A stretch of DNA of 64,000 bases from contig CM065399.1 of assembly GCA_033060915.1 (NCBI GenBank), forward strand, positions 16,134,001-16,198,000, given 5' to 3'. Made by a program: the position numbers and the translations under genes. Source of the DNA: Euryodendron excelsum (taxonomy: Eukaryota > Streptophyta > Magnoliopsida > Ericales > Pentaphylacaceae). This document shows, piece by piece, positions 1 through 10,769 of the stretch. Every line of letters begins with the position of its first letter. Position 1 is the stretch's first letter. The notes under the pieces are model-generated. The model was not told the DNA's origin, did no database searches, and saw nothing but the letters and a program-made list of their open reading frames with translations.

Positions 1-1215
1 ATAAGAATCTGTGTGAGTAATGTTTGCATGACGTTATTTATTTAATGATTATGTATGTGTATCTCTTATTCTATATAGTAGATGATTTGGTGTGTAGAGT
101 ATGACTTACACACGAAAGATTAAATCATCGGCTCTTATGGAGTATAAGATTGTTGTTTACAGTCTTAGATGGAACTGGACACACCATGAGTAGGACTGTA
201 GCACAAGTTTTTAATAGGTCTGTTTTGATTATGGGGAACGGTATAATTTCAACTCCTTGCACCAGTACACTTTGTGTGTATTGAACAAGACCTTATTAAG
301 ATAATTATTTTTATACTAATTATATAAAATAATTAATATCTCATAATTATTATGAGTGCTTATATTCTTAATCCTAATATAATAAATACACACGTACATG
401 TAATGTTTATTATTTTGATTCACAGAAGAGTGAGATTCTTTATGAGTCAATAAACTTAGTGAGTTAAATAATAACATTATGTGTATGGTGAATATTAATT
501 ATTGATGGAATTCACGTCCCGGTATAGGAATTGATGATATCTCCTTGAGGAAGCTTATAAGTTTTGATTATGTCAAATCCTGCAGGTAGATTATGAATCT
601 GACATATTAAATAAGTTAACTGAAAAGTCTCAAGGAATTAAATAATCTATTAAATTTAATTTTCAGTAATTTAATTTAATAGACGAGTATTTGTAATCTT
701 AACGTGGGGAGATAAATAAGTATTTAATAATATAGAATTCGAAATACAATTCCTAATATGACAGGGAGTGCAATTATAATTCATTAATCGTATAAATTAT
801 AATTTACATAAATAATGATTAATTCCGATTGGATTAAGAATCCTTATTTACGTAGGAAACCCTAGTTATACTAATCCTATGATCTTTGATGTAGCCTTTA
901 TAAATACGCATTCTAAGAGCAGTTAAGGTAATACTTACTCATAATTGAGAGATACACGTTTTTGTGAGAAAGAGAAACCCTAACAGCTATGAGCCTACTT
1001 TATCTGAAGTAAAGCGTATACGAGAGATACAACAGAAGTTTGAAAGTTGAGTTTGAGCTATTGATTCGTGCTTGTTGTTATTACTTGTTATTCGGCATCA
1101 AACCAGAGAGATCTCGAATGTATAATTCTAATCACGTAGATTAGACTATACTGATTAGCTCAGAATTTTTTAATATTACGTATATACATTATAGCTAGGT
1201 TATGAGAAATTCTAC
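1..1215. mobile_element. possible LTR fragment at window edge
   Basis: There is no ORF here. The stretch has the look of a plant retrotransposon LTR. A TATA-like motif (cctttataaata, about 895-906) is followed by a leader with gagaaaccctaac. The segment ends in ...gaaattctaca near 1215, a CA-type terminus, after which the base composition changes. The left end lies outside the window, and no primer-binding site or polypurine tract is visible, so neither class nor orientation is proven. It could also be ordinary intergenic DNA. Confidence 0.3.
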
Positions 1216-1706
1216 AGCCCCCAACAAGAAGATCGCCATTAATGGACTTCTTCACTATAACCCAGAGTTTGCTTACTATGGTTCCTCTCCTTATGACTTT
1301 CTAATCTAACAATTTTTTTTGGCCAGAGTTTGATCCTAGTAGGAATTCAAGATATCACGTAATATATATATATATATATATGTTTAGTTTTCTTGCATTA
1401 AGTAATTCTAACATGTCAATAATTTTTCATCAAAGTAGTCTATGTGGCGCTAATAATATTAGAATGAGAATTATTTTTGAAAGAGTATTAGATAGAGAAT
1501 TATTTTGACAAAGAATATTATTTTGAGAAAAAAAAAACTCTTCTCTGTCACTACTAATTTTTTTTTTTTATGTTAAATACAATCTCTCTCGCCAACCTAT
1601 TGCCCACCTCTCTTAATTTTTCTTGATAAATACGATCAATCTCCCCTCTCTCTCCCTCTCTCTCTCTCTCTACCCAACATCATCTAGACAACCCAAGTGA
1701 GACACA

Positions 1707-2083
1707 ATGAGTCGCTTCTTCCTTCTTCCCTTGCTCATCTTGACATTCGTCACCACCACGCTGTGCGAGCAACAAATCCGTGAGCTCCTCCCACCCGTGG
1801 TGGTTCATATCATGAGCAGGGTTCCAGACGACCCTACGCCATTGCGGGTTCGCTGCCAATCCAAACATCATGATCTTGGAATGCGTACGCTCATTTTCGG
1901 TCAAGAATTCCAATGGGAATTCAATCCCAACATTTGGGAAACCACTCTCTTCTTCTGCCATTTTTACTGGGGCTCCAACTTCCAAGTGCGTATATTGTAC
2001 ATTGCCTCTGGAAAGCGAGGCCTGAGGGTTTCTATATCAGCAATAATAGGATGACTTGGATAAATAAAAATAACTGGCCGTAA
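1707..2083 (+). pseudogene. S1/SPH-type secreted protein gene, frameshifted by internal deletion
   Basis: This is a close paralogue of the intact copy at 8678. The start and signal peptide (MSRFFLLPLLIL...TTLCEQ) are preserved, and so are the family motifs RCQSKHHDLGMRTL, GQEFQWEF and TLFFCHFYWGS. Just after the YWGS motif about 50 bp are missing relative to the 8678 copy (the segment for its residues about 97-113, including one conserved Cys), and the frame shifts. The ATG frame runs into unrelated residues and stops at about 2054. The original frame resumes near 2003 (HCLWKARPEGFYISNN...W) and ends at the TAA at 2081-2083. A shortened 115-aa product could be made but lacks the C-terminal half of the fold. 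Upstream, 1560-1706 resembles the leader of the 8678 copy. Confidence 0.8.
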
Positions 2084-2255
2084 TTACTAGCTACTTGACA
2101 TCAACCACCAGCTGGTGTTTCCATGTATTCGTTAAACTATATATACATACAAAAAAACAATAGTAAGGGATCTTTTATTTCTTGATTTGCCCTTCCTTAC
2201 CTATATTTCTTCTTTACTCTTTTTAACAGCACCAAGATCAACCTTTTATTTAAAT

Positions 2256-2658
2256 GGTAATTACACTTTACTGTCTCATAATTTCAGTTAAAATTAGATA
2301 ACTCCTTATAGTTTGGATTTATCTGCAAAATAGATAAAAATTATTAAATTTTACAAAAATTTTGTCATAGGGATATTCTATCATTTTCATTCTCCAAATT
2401 AGAACATCAAAAGGATGATTTGGCTCTTTTATGCTAAAATAAAATATTGTCTTTCAAGGAGTTTTTTTTTTGTTATTTTACCAAATCGTCTTTTTAATAT
2501 TTTAATTTAGAGATATAAAATGACAAAAATACATCTATGACAGTTAAATCTAACGATTTCTGTGCATTTTACAGATAAGTCCAAATTATAGAAGGTCATA
2601 TATTCAATTTTAAACCACAAGAAGATCATAATGCATAATGGGGTAAAGTGTAATTAAT
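2256..2658. mobile_element. TIR/foldback MITE (ggtaattacacttta family), copy A
   Basis: The ends are inverted repeats: GGTAATTACACTTTA on the left matches the complement of taaagtgtaatta on the right. The inner arms (tccttatagtttggatttatctg versus its complement near 2570) also pair. The target cttttatttaaat is duplicated exactly at 2243-2255 and 2659-2671. The equivalent place downstream of the 8678 S1 copy has no insert, so it entered after that duplication. It has no coding capacity and is non-autonomous. Confidence 0.75.
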
Positions 2659-2851
2659 CTTTTATTTAAATTACACAGTATGTTGGTCAAAGGTACCACA
2701 AGTGGACTGTGCCACTATGCATTTTCTTGTGCACTATACAGCAAGTTGCATTTTGAAGTAAGCTAAGACCAGAGTATGATAGATATTATTTACTAACTGA
2801 AAAAACAAACAAACGAAAAAGAAAAAAAAAGACATGAACTTAGAGTCTAGG

Positions 2852-3300
2852 ACAACAAAAACAAGTGTCAATTTGCACATACCACCGCCACCACATCTGC
2901 CACTACCCACCACAACTATCCAAGACAACAAAAAAATAAATGTCAATTTGCACTTACCACCGCCACTGCCATCACATCTGCCACTATCCACCACCACTAT
3001 TCACCATTGTCACTGCTACCACTACCAACCACGATTGTCACTACCACCACTAGCCACTAACACCCCTCAACCACTGCGGCTGCCACCAAGACTTGTCACC
3101 ATCGTTACACCAACACTAACCACCGTTGCCATCATGAAAAACACCGACCACCCACCACCCACCACCAACTACCAACCACCACCATCACCATCACCCGCCA
3201 TTGCCACCACTATCAGCCCCACCACAATTACCACTATTGTTGCCACCACCACCACCCCTACCCCCACCACCACTGCCGCCACACCTACAATGTTAGTGTG
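2852..3300. repeat. CCA/CAC-rich minisatellite tract
   Basis: This is a long degenerate run of cac/cca triplets, possibly translatable as Thr/Pro/His/Leu-rich protein but with no sign of a gene. The first part is a tandem duplication: a unit of about 70 bp containing gtcaatttgcac...accaccgcc begins near 2852 and again near 2923. The open frame over 2834-3307 is explained by low complexity. Confidence 0.7.
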
Positions 3301-3599
3301 TACATAAAGTAGAACTAGTAAAAAATAAATAACAATTGTAGTATATAATAAATAATTAATATAGTAGTTGAAATATTATATTCAACACAATATATTGCAT
3401 TATACATACTACTGTATTCAATTTCATTATATTATCACTCATTTTTCTTACCAAATACTAGCTAGACTTAGAATGATCATTTCGTTTTCATTTGACAAAT
3501 AAACTTAAGGAATTGAGAAATGACTATTCCATTCCATTTCATAGTCATTATCATTTCATTCCCATTTCCTTCCATTAGCCTAAACGAAAACAATATTAT

Positions 3600-4118
3600 G
3601 ATTTGTTAGAGCTCATGGCCACGATCTTTTTCCTCCTTTTTATATATTTATTTATTTGTGGGATTCTTTTGGCATGGGATTTTCTTAGTTATTTTAGATT
3701 GTGAACTTCATCCTATAAAAGTTTAAGCAAAAATAATTAATTACATATCAATTTGAATGTGTCTAAATAGAAAAAACTGTTTAAACAATTATCTTAGCAG
3801 ATTTTTGAAGATATAACTGCAATCACAAGGTCAGTGTTCACGATTGATGGATTATTTTTTGGGAATGTTGTTTAAAAATAATCTTTTAATTTTTTGAGAA
3901 TTTAATTTTTTAGAATTGTAATGGATATACGAAATACTTCATATTTATACATGTTTTGCATCTATGGAGAAAATTTAAAAATTTCTAGGGCTCTGAAAAA
4001 TCTCAAGAACATGTCAAAGGTAAGTAGTTGGGATACTAAACTAACTAGCAATCTGTCATTTCCCTTGTATTGTTATCATATATATATATATAGAATACAT
4101 TTTGTTACCGTATGTTAA
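3600..4118. repeat. segmental repeat unit, copy 1
   Basis: The sequence runs from gagctcatggcc through gattgtgaacttcatc, gatataactgcaatcac and gtagttgggatac to tagcaatctg. It is recognisably repeated, with many mismatches, at about 9770-10760 (with an inserted element) and at about 11625-12100. In copies 1 and 3 an S1 relic lies 300-400 bp downstream. This shows that flank and gene were duplicated together. The small ORF at 3921-4118 is not supported as a gene. Confidence 0.65.
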
Positions 4119-4496
4119 TTTAAAACAAGTGGGAAACGTTAGCTTATTTTAATTTAAAACTGATGGACGTCTCCTCTTCGTGTTTTTATTTTCTTTTAGC
4201 ATAATCGCGTCACCTGATAGCCATAATTAATCCAAATGGATTCCCAAGGTTAACCTAGTTTTATAATTATCTACAATGATTACTAATTAATCAAAAAAGA
4301 CATAATCTAACTTGAGTTTGGATTAACTATGGATTCCCAAGGGCATACATAATCTACAATGACTACTATGTTATACTATGTAAATCCAATTAACTTCAGC
4401 CTACCTATATATATACATATATATGATCTATCATGAGGGAAGGCAGGCAACAATATGCACCATAAACATCATTTTGATTAAATTCCAACAAATACA

Positions 4497-4904
4497 ATGA
4501 GTCTGTTCTTCCTTCGGTTAGTCATCCTAGCCTTTCGTTTTGTTTGCACGACATTGAGAGAGAAACATGGTGACGAGATTTGGTTCATGTAATCAACATG
4601 GTCCCACACAAGCCTACATAATTGCGGGTTTGTTGCCAATCTAAAAATGATGGCCTTAGAATGCGTACACTCAACAATGGTCCAAAATTCAATTAGAACT
4701 TCACTCCCAAGTACTTCATCGGAAATAATAATCTCCTCTTATGCCACTTTTTATTGGGGTTCAAAGTAACCGATAGTTTTAATGTTTATGACACGGAACA
4801 AATCTTGATAATCAAACTCCAAATTCAGTTGATGATCAATGCTACTAGGTAGTAAGACTTGATGGTTTCTCTATCAGCAATGATAATTTCTATTTGTTGC
4901 GATA
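4497..4904 (+). pseudogene. S1/SPH-type gene relic
   Basis: The segment starts with an ATG and aligns along its length with the S1-type copies: Met-Ser-hydrophobic leader, then a stretch matching CQSK-D-LRMRTL, then a segment matching the FFCH-YWG block, then DGFSISND. Stop codons and small indels interrupt every frame; the first stop follows the leader. It is closest to the 12343 relic, sharing atcttgataatcaaactcc, and ends near a gcgataa. Clearly non-functional. Confidence 0.7.
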
Positions 4905-5890
4905 AGAGTTGATGCATCAACCATCATCTTATGTTCGGTTTATTAACAAACTAAATGCAAAAAAAAAAAAAAAAGAAGAAGAAGAAGAAGTCATCTTCAA
5001 TTTATAGTATGCTCTCTTATACTGAAACTTTACCCACTTATTTCAACTAAAGCACAAAATTAAATAATTGTGATCATACTCCCACATGGTTCCACCTACA
5101 CATCTCAACTAGTAAATGCCTTATCTATTGTACCAAGAATTTTCTTTAACATCATAATTTAGCAAAGTTGAACTGATATAATTTAGTAAATGCCTTGTTG
5201 TAATAACTTGATTTTTCCTCCGCGACTAACTAAGTTGCACTGTGCAATAATTTAGCAATGCACGTTAGACACTGTCTACAAATCAAAAAAAAAGAAAAAA
5301 GAAAAAAGGGAAAACCAAAAGAAGGTGAACTTGCATAGTGTATAAAAAGTATCAACCTGATTTTCATATGGTATATATCAAGGTTGACACTCAACTTATT
5401 GATACCAACATTCACACTGAACTTATTGATGCTACAAATGCCATATGTTGCGTATGGGAAACCAAAATAATTGTCGTTATATGGTTAGTCACATTTTGTA
5501 TGAACTATATATGAAGCAGCTTGAGAAGCATGTAAACTTTTAAGAATGTGTCGTGTCTAAGACACTTTTGGTCCTATAGTCATGTTTATTTGTATGAAAT
5601 AATATTGTGTTTGGTGCTAGAGTTATCTTTTCACGTTGAATGACAATATGATTGGCATAGAAGTCATGTGTATTTGAATAAAAAATGATAGTTAAGAATC
5701 ACACCATTTACAATAGGTGTAAGGAATAGGCCAAAATATTTGAAGTGCTCTGTTGAGAATTGAAGTGCTCTCTGATTGAGAAATGAAACTCTATGAAATA
5801 AAGCACTCTTTTGGAAATTGAAGTACATTTTTGTTAAGTGCTTTTGAGGCTCTTCTCTCTTCCTTTTTCAATATCTCTTAGGCAATCCAT
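4905..5890. other. duplicated S1-cluster flank, no gene
   Basis: This stretch corresponds in order to 13020-14130, sharing gtaaatgccttatc, gtaccaagaatttt, gaacttgc and gtcatgt-tatttgaataaaa. It holds a GAA run near 4975-4990. No coding potential is supported: the small minus-strand frame at 5230-5415 covers a polypurine run and looks fortuitous. Confidence 0.5.
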
Positions 5891-5929
5891 TTGCCTAAAT
5901 AGGTGGGGTGAATTTCAAAGTTTGTTAAA

Positions 5930-6395
5930 CCATTATTTTGACCCTCAAATATTACTAAGTTTTTAATGTCATCATCCAACTTTTAATTTTTCTGATTGAG
6001 CCCTCAAATTTTTATAACTGAGTCAATATAGACCAACTCATTAAATACAGTGAGAAAATCTAATTTCGTTTCATCATCTGTGAACTTAGATTTGTTACAC
6101 CTTAAAATGAAGTTGAACTTCAAATGAAACAACCAGTGATTTCCTCTATTCAGCTATGTTACTCCCATTGAAGCTATATAGGCCAGCACAAGTGAAAAGT
6201 ACATGATGTAGCAGCATAGTTTTTCAAAACTAATTCCATTAGTTGTGGAAAGAAAAATGTGGATCTAGCAATTTGGTAAGACTATATTGACTGACTTACA
6301 AAAGTTTGAGAGTTTAAATAGAAAAATTAAAAGTTGCAGGCTGACTTTGATATTTTGGGCAAAGTTTAAGAGGCAAAATGATAGCTTATCCTTCA
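5930..6395. mobile_element. TIR MITE shared by both duplicated S1 blocks, copy 1
   Basis: Left and right arms are inverted repeats of about 110 bp with mismatches. On the left, ttttgaccctcaaatatta, ccaacttttaatttttct and gagccctcaaa appear. Their complements are agtttgagagtttaaat, agaaaaattaaaagttg and gcaaagtttaagaggcaaaatga. A diverged copy lies at the matching place of the second block (about 14255-14660), so it was inserted before the block duplication. It has no ORF. Confidence 0.6.
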
Positions 6396-6889
6396 TTATG
6401 ACAGAATAACTAGTTCCATTTAGTTGTGGATTAGGTTCATCTTAACCATACAACCATATGAACTTCTCGTTTGGGTGTTGGTAACAATTTCACCTCATTT
6501 ATATAATTTCTATCAATTCCTTTTGTGAAATGCTAAATCCACAACCTCAATAGATACATCCACATACCTTCCTCAGGTATGTGTAGACCCCACATTCGAC
6601 AAAAATGTGGATCTAGCAGTTTCTTTTCTCCTTTTAGATCTGAATCGTCATATACATACATACATATATGTACCTATAGTTCCCATAATGTGAGGGAGAG
6701 TGTATGGATTTCGTCACAAGCGATATAGAATGAGATATTTCCCCGATAATTGTTATGTGAAATAAGTTACACTGCATCGCTTACATCAACAAAGAAGCAC
6801 TCGGCAACAAAAACAAAAACAAAGAAGATAAAAAAAAGGATTACCATCATTGTGAGGAAGAGATATATTAGGTATTTGGCTATAAATAT

Positions 6890-7062
6890 GAGGTCCATGC
6901 TATCAAAGACTCAAGAACGATTCCAATCTAAAGACAGTGACCTTAGGGTGCACTCCTTCAATTTGTGAGAATTGTAAATGGCATTTCAAGTTCAATGCCG
7001 TTGGCACTATTCCTTACTTGTGCAACTTGGAATGGGACGAAGTAATTATCTAGGATGACCAT
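6890..7062 (+). pseudogene. S1/SPH-type gene fragment
   Basis: Two short S1-domain blocks in different frames are visible. RFQSKDSDLRVHSFN ends at a stop near 6966. About 10 bases later ENCKWHFKFNAVGTIPYLCNLEWDE matches the family core (g-W-F-N....-F-C...W). There is no convincing leader upstream and no C-terminal block. It differs more from the others than they do among themselves, so it derives from a separate, older family member. Confidence 0.55.
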
Positions 7063-8399
7063 CACACCACCACATCATGTTTACTTGGTGCGACATTTCA
7101 TTCAAACTATGGCACTTGTGATCTTTTTTTATGGTAAGAATTTTGAATTTACAAATTCAATTATTTAGCAATGATAATGCCTATAATTTCTTTAAAAAAA
7201 AGTGTTGTCTCTCTCTAAAAAAAATAAACACACCAAATAAACTGTCATACCACCTAGACATGATGACGTGGTATGGCAGTTACTTTGAATAATTTCTTCA
7301 AGAACAGGAAAAATTTGATGCTTTGAGTTCTTAAGTCAAAAAAAAATTATTCAATTCTACTGGAGCAGCAAGTGGCCTTGTTCCATCTTCTGACAATACT
7401 CGTACGTAGGTCTCGCATTTAAGTAAGTTACTGATGCTTTTCTATAAAGAAAGAAAAAGAGAAACTAAGTGAAAGAAAAATAGTAGAGAAAGTGATCTAA
7501 TTTTTTTCTTTGATTTTGTGAAAATGAAAAGAAAAAGAAAAATAATTTTTCGTGTTTGAAATTTAAAAAGAGGGCAAAGAAAATAGTAGGGTAACTATTA
7601 AGAAGAAAAGTGAGAAAGAAAACAACTTTCTCTTGTCTTTATTTCCCTTCCCTTGAAAACCAAAATCCAAAACAGAGGAAGAAAAAAAAAACATTACTAT
7701 TTTTCTTCCTTTCCTAGAGCTCCAACCAAGCCATTAGTTTGACAAAAAATGTAAAATTGTAAAGATTTTAAAAATAATATTAAAGACTAAAATGTTAAAA
7801 TAAAAAGTTACCCAAAAGGGATATAACCCTCTCCCTTCTCTTTTTTCGGTAGTTGGTTGAGGTTTGTGACATGTTTTCTCCGGTCCTCGCTTTGTCCCAC
7901 ATTGGTCTGATATGCCATTCGGTATTAAGGTACAACTCTCTCTCCTCTTTATCTTACTGAAGACAATTAGTTAAGGTTTGCAGTATGTTATCTCCAAAAG
8001 TAGAAAGATCCCCAACTACAATCCTATCTGTGTGGGTTGTGTGCACTGATATCTATATTTGCCAATGTAGTGAAAGTTGAAAGATCCCCAATTACTAAAT
8101 CCTGTTTCTGTAAAAAAAAAAATAAATTCTACATATAAGAAATTCATGTGACAACCCTTTTTGGATGTTTTTCCATTTTTCTTTTTCACATTTTTTAATT
8201 TTATGATGGCCCTTTTTAGTTTCTATACTGACTTTCTCTCTCCTCTCTAACTATTTCTCTGTCTTCTATAAAGTTATCATTTTCTTTTAATATAGTGAAA
8301 GATGAAAGCCCCCAAGTTGCTCAACCCTATTTTTATCAAAATATGAGAAATAATGAAAACACATGGCAAATTGTTTTGTAAAACTTTCTCGAGTTCATT

Positions 8400-8677
8400 T
8401 AAAAAATATTTCAAAACATCTCTCTCTCTCCTTATTTTTTATTTTTTGAATCATCTTGGCAACCCTTTTTGTTTTCATACTAGCATTCCCTCTCCTCTCT
8501 ACATCAGTATCTCGCTCGTTCTCCTAATTATTTTCTCTTTCTTCTTCTGGCTCTACTAACTAAATACAATCTTTCTCCTCCCAACACTCTACAGCCCACC
8601 TCTCTCAAGTTTCCTCTACAAATGCCACCTCTCTCCCCCATTATACACAACATTATTGTGACAACCCAAGTGATAAA
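8400..8677 (+). promoter_or_regulatory. pyrimidine-rich 5' flank/leader of the intact S1-type gene
   Basis: CT-rich DNA (ctctctctctcctt, cctctctac, ctctctcaag) leads to the ATG at 8678. The last part, from ctaaatacaatcttt to acaacccaagtga, is conserved before the 1707 copy (gacaacccaagtga just upstream of each ATG). This conservation suggests the leader and core promoter were duplicated with the gene. No clear TATA box can be fixed. Confidence 0.35.
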
Positions 8678-9118
8678 ATGAGTCGCTTCTTCCTTCCCTT
8701 AGTCATCTTGACATTTCACTTCATTGTTTCCACCACGTTGTGTGAGCAACAAAGTCATACATTCATGGAACCCATTCTGGTTCATATCATCAATAGGGTG
8801 AAAGAACTGAAAGGCAACCATACGCCATTGTTTGTTCATTGCCAATCTAAAGACGATGATCTTGGAATGAAAACGCTCTACCGCGGTGAAGAATTCCATT
8901 GGGAATTCACAGCCAACATTTTTGAAAGAACTCTCTTCTTCTGCCATTCTTACTGGGGTTCTGAGGACAGAAGTTTTGCTGTTTACGACAGGAAATTAGA
9001 TAAATATTGTCATACTCCAAAGTCAAATATTATGCATTGCTACTGGAAAGTGAGACCTGACGGTTTCTATCTCAGTAATGATAGGAGGAATTGGACGAAA
9101 AAAAATTACTGGCTATAA
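8678..9118 (+). CDS. S1 / self-incompatibility-homologue (SPH) small secreted protein
   Basis: The product has 146 residues, the usual size of the plant self-incompatibility S1 family, and an intronless gene. Residues 1-22 form a hydrophobic signal peptide (MSRFFLPLVILTF...TTLC), so it should be secreted. The mature part has four cysteines (55, 89, 111, 121) able to make the two expected disulphides. Family motifs are LFVHCQSKDDDLGMKTL (51-67), GEEFHWEF (70-77), LFFCHSYWG (86-94), AVYD (101-104) and KVRPDGFYLSND (124-135). NHT (48-50) and NWT (138-140) are possible N-glycosylation sites. Poppy S1-type proteins are stigma ligands in self-incompatibility; most homologues elsewhere have no known role, so a mating function is not implied. 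It is the only intact member in the window; the neighbours are broken copies. The short minus-strand frame across it is a shadow. Confidence 0.9.
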   Translation: MSRFFLPLVILTFHFIVSTTLCEQQSHTFMEPILVHIINRVKELKGNHTPLFVHCQSKDDDLGMKTLYRGEEFHWEFTANIFERTLFFCHSYWGSEDRSFAVYDRKLDKYCHTPKSNIMHCYWKVRPDGFYLSNDRRNWTKKNYWL

Positions 9119-9359
9119 CTTGTGGACATCAATCATCAGGTGGTGTTTCATGTATTCGATAAACTATATATATATATACGAATAATAAGTGATCTTTATT
9201 TATTGGTTTGGTATCTCAACTATATCTCTTATTCATACTCTTTTTAATATATAGTTACACCAAGATTAAAGATATCTAGTGGACTGTATAAATATGCATT
9301 TACTTGTGCATTATAACAAGTTGCATTTTGAAGTAATCTAGCACTAGAGTATGACAAAA

Positions 9360-10017
9360 ATTATTTACATGTCCAAAAAAACAAGACCAAAAAAAAAAAA
9401 AATAAGACTAAAAGAGAAGAAGACGAACTTACCAATCGACAGCAAAGAAATTTCAATTTGATGTTGATATATGTCGTGAAAACTGCTCGTTGGGATGAAA
9501 CTTGTTTTTTTTTTTTTTTTTTTTTTATGAGAGTCCAAAGGCTAGTAAAAAGAAAATAACCGGAAGCTAAAACTAAAATTTCATGGAAAAAAAAAAAAAA
9601 GCTGCATCCAAAGAAAAGTCGACATTCATGCCCAATGGACTTGATGTCTCAAAGGCCACTATTGACATTTTCAGCCGCCAAGTACAATAGTATACGAAGG
9701 CACCTTTTCGGGAGAGAGCAACATGAAACCCTTCTTCCATAAGAGAGGAAAAAAAAAATTAAGGCTAGGATTTTTTAGAGCCCATGGCCTTGAATTCTTT
9801 ATGCCTTGGATTTTTTGAATTATTACAGATTGTGTACTTCGTTCTATAGAAACTTAAGCAAACCAAATTAAACTGGATATCAATTTGAAGGTGTTTAAAG
9901 AGGGAAAAAAAAGAAAGAAGAAGAAGAAGAAACTATTCAAACAATCATCTTAGCTGGTTTCTGAAGATATAAGTGCCATCACTAGGTCAGTGTTCGGTGA
10001 TTGACACGTTGTTTTTA
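9360..10017. repeat. segmental repeat unit, copy 2 (left part)
   Basis: The order gaagacgaactt, gatgttgatatatg, ctgctcgt, gagtccaaa, gctgcatc, acattcatgc, then gagcccatggcc, gattgtgtacttc and gatataagtgcc is repeated at about 10790-11875. The poly-T and poly-A tracts at 9507-9526 and 9586-9600 lie inside. No gene is present. Confidence 0.6.
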
Positions 10018-10543
10018 GGGTTAATTACAAGTACATTTTTTCAATTATGACTTAGTATTACTATGCTTCTTTAAACTCTAAAATGCTTCAAATTGACCTC
10101 TTAAACTGTCAATTTATATCAATCAACTCATTCTATTAACAATATATTATCAATCAATTAGGAGAGTAGATGAAAAATTATCATATAACTTGCACATGTA
10201 CACAAAATTTCATTTTATACCTAAATTATATTCTCTTTTTTGTAATAATAGTCTAATAACTAAAATACTCCTTATTTTACTATATTTGCAAATCATTTCA
10301 ATGGACATTTTAGTCATTGGACAATTATTATTATAAGAAAAAATCAATTTAGGTATAAAGCTATAATTTTATTAATATATGCAAGTCAAATAACAGTTTT
10401 TTATTTATTTCTCTAATAGATTGACAATAGAGGGCTAATTGATACAAATTGATAATTCAAGAGGTCAACTTATTACGTTTTAGAGTTTAAGAGAATATAG
10501 TGATACTGAATTATAGTTCAAGGGGTCTGTTTGTAATTAACTC
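10018..10543. mobile_element. TIR/foldback MITE with 9-bp target duplication
   Basis: The terminal inverted repeats are about 110 bp: GGGTTAATTACAA...cttctttaaactctaaaa and ...tgacctcttaaactgtcaat on the left, with complements ending ...ttgtaattaactc on the right. Flanks are ttgttttta (10009-10017) and ttattttta (10544-10552), 8 of 9 identical, a MULE-like duplication length. It interrupts segmental copy 2; copies 1 and 3 read straight through, so it is private to this copy. No ORF. Confidence 0.75.
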
Positions 10544-10769
10544 TTATTTTTAATGGGAATGTTGTTCAAAAAAATATTTGTTTATTTTTCTAAAAAATTT
10601 ATTTTTATCATTGTAAGGAATATATGAAATTCTTCATGTTTCTATATGTTAGGCATCCATATAAAAAAATTACAAATTCCAAGGTCTACTAAAAAATCCG
10701 AAAAACATGTCAAAAGGAAATAATTAGGAGAGTAGCAACTAAGTTAGCTAGCAGTCTACGAGTTCTCAA

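Noticed and set aside
2834..3307. 157-codon Thr/Pro-rich ORF
   Set aside because: Product of the CCA/CAC minisatellite; no start context or homologue.
8699..8947. Minus-strand 82-codon ORF over the S1-type gene
   Set aside because: Antisense shadow; a similar shadow occurs over the 1707 copy only because the copies are homologous.
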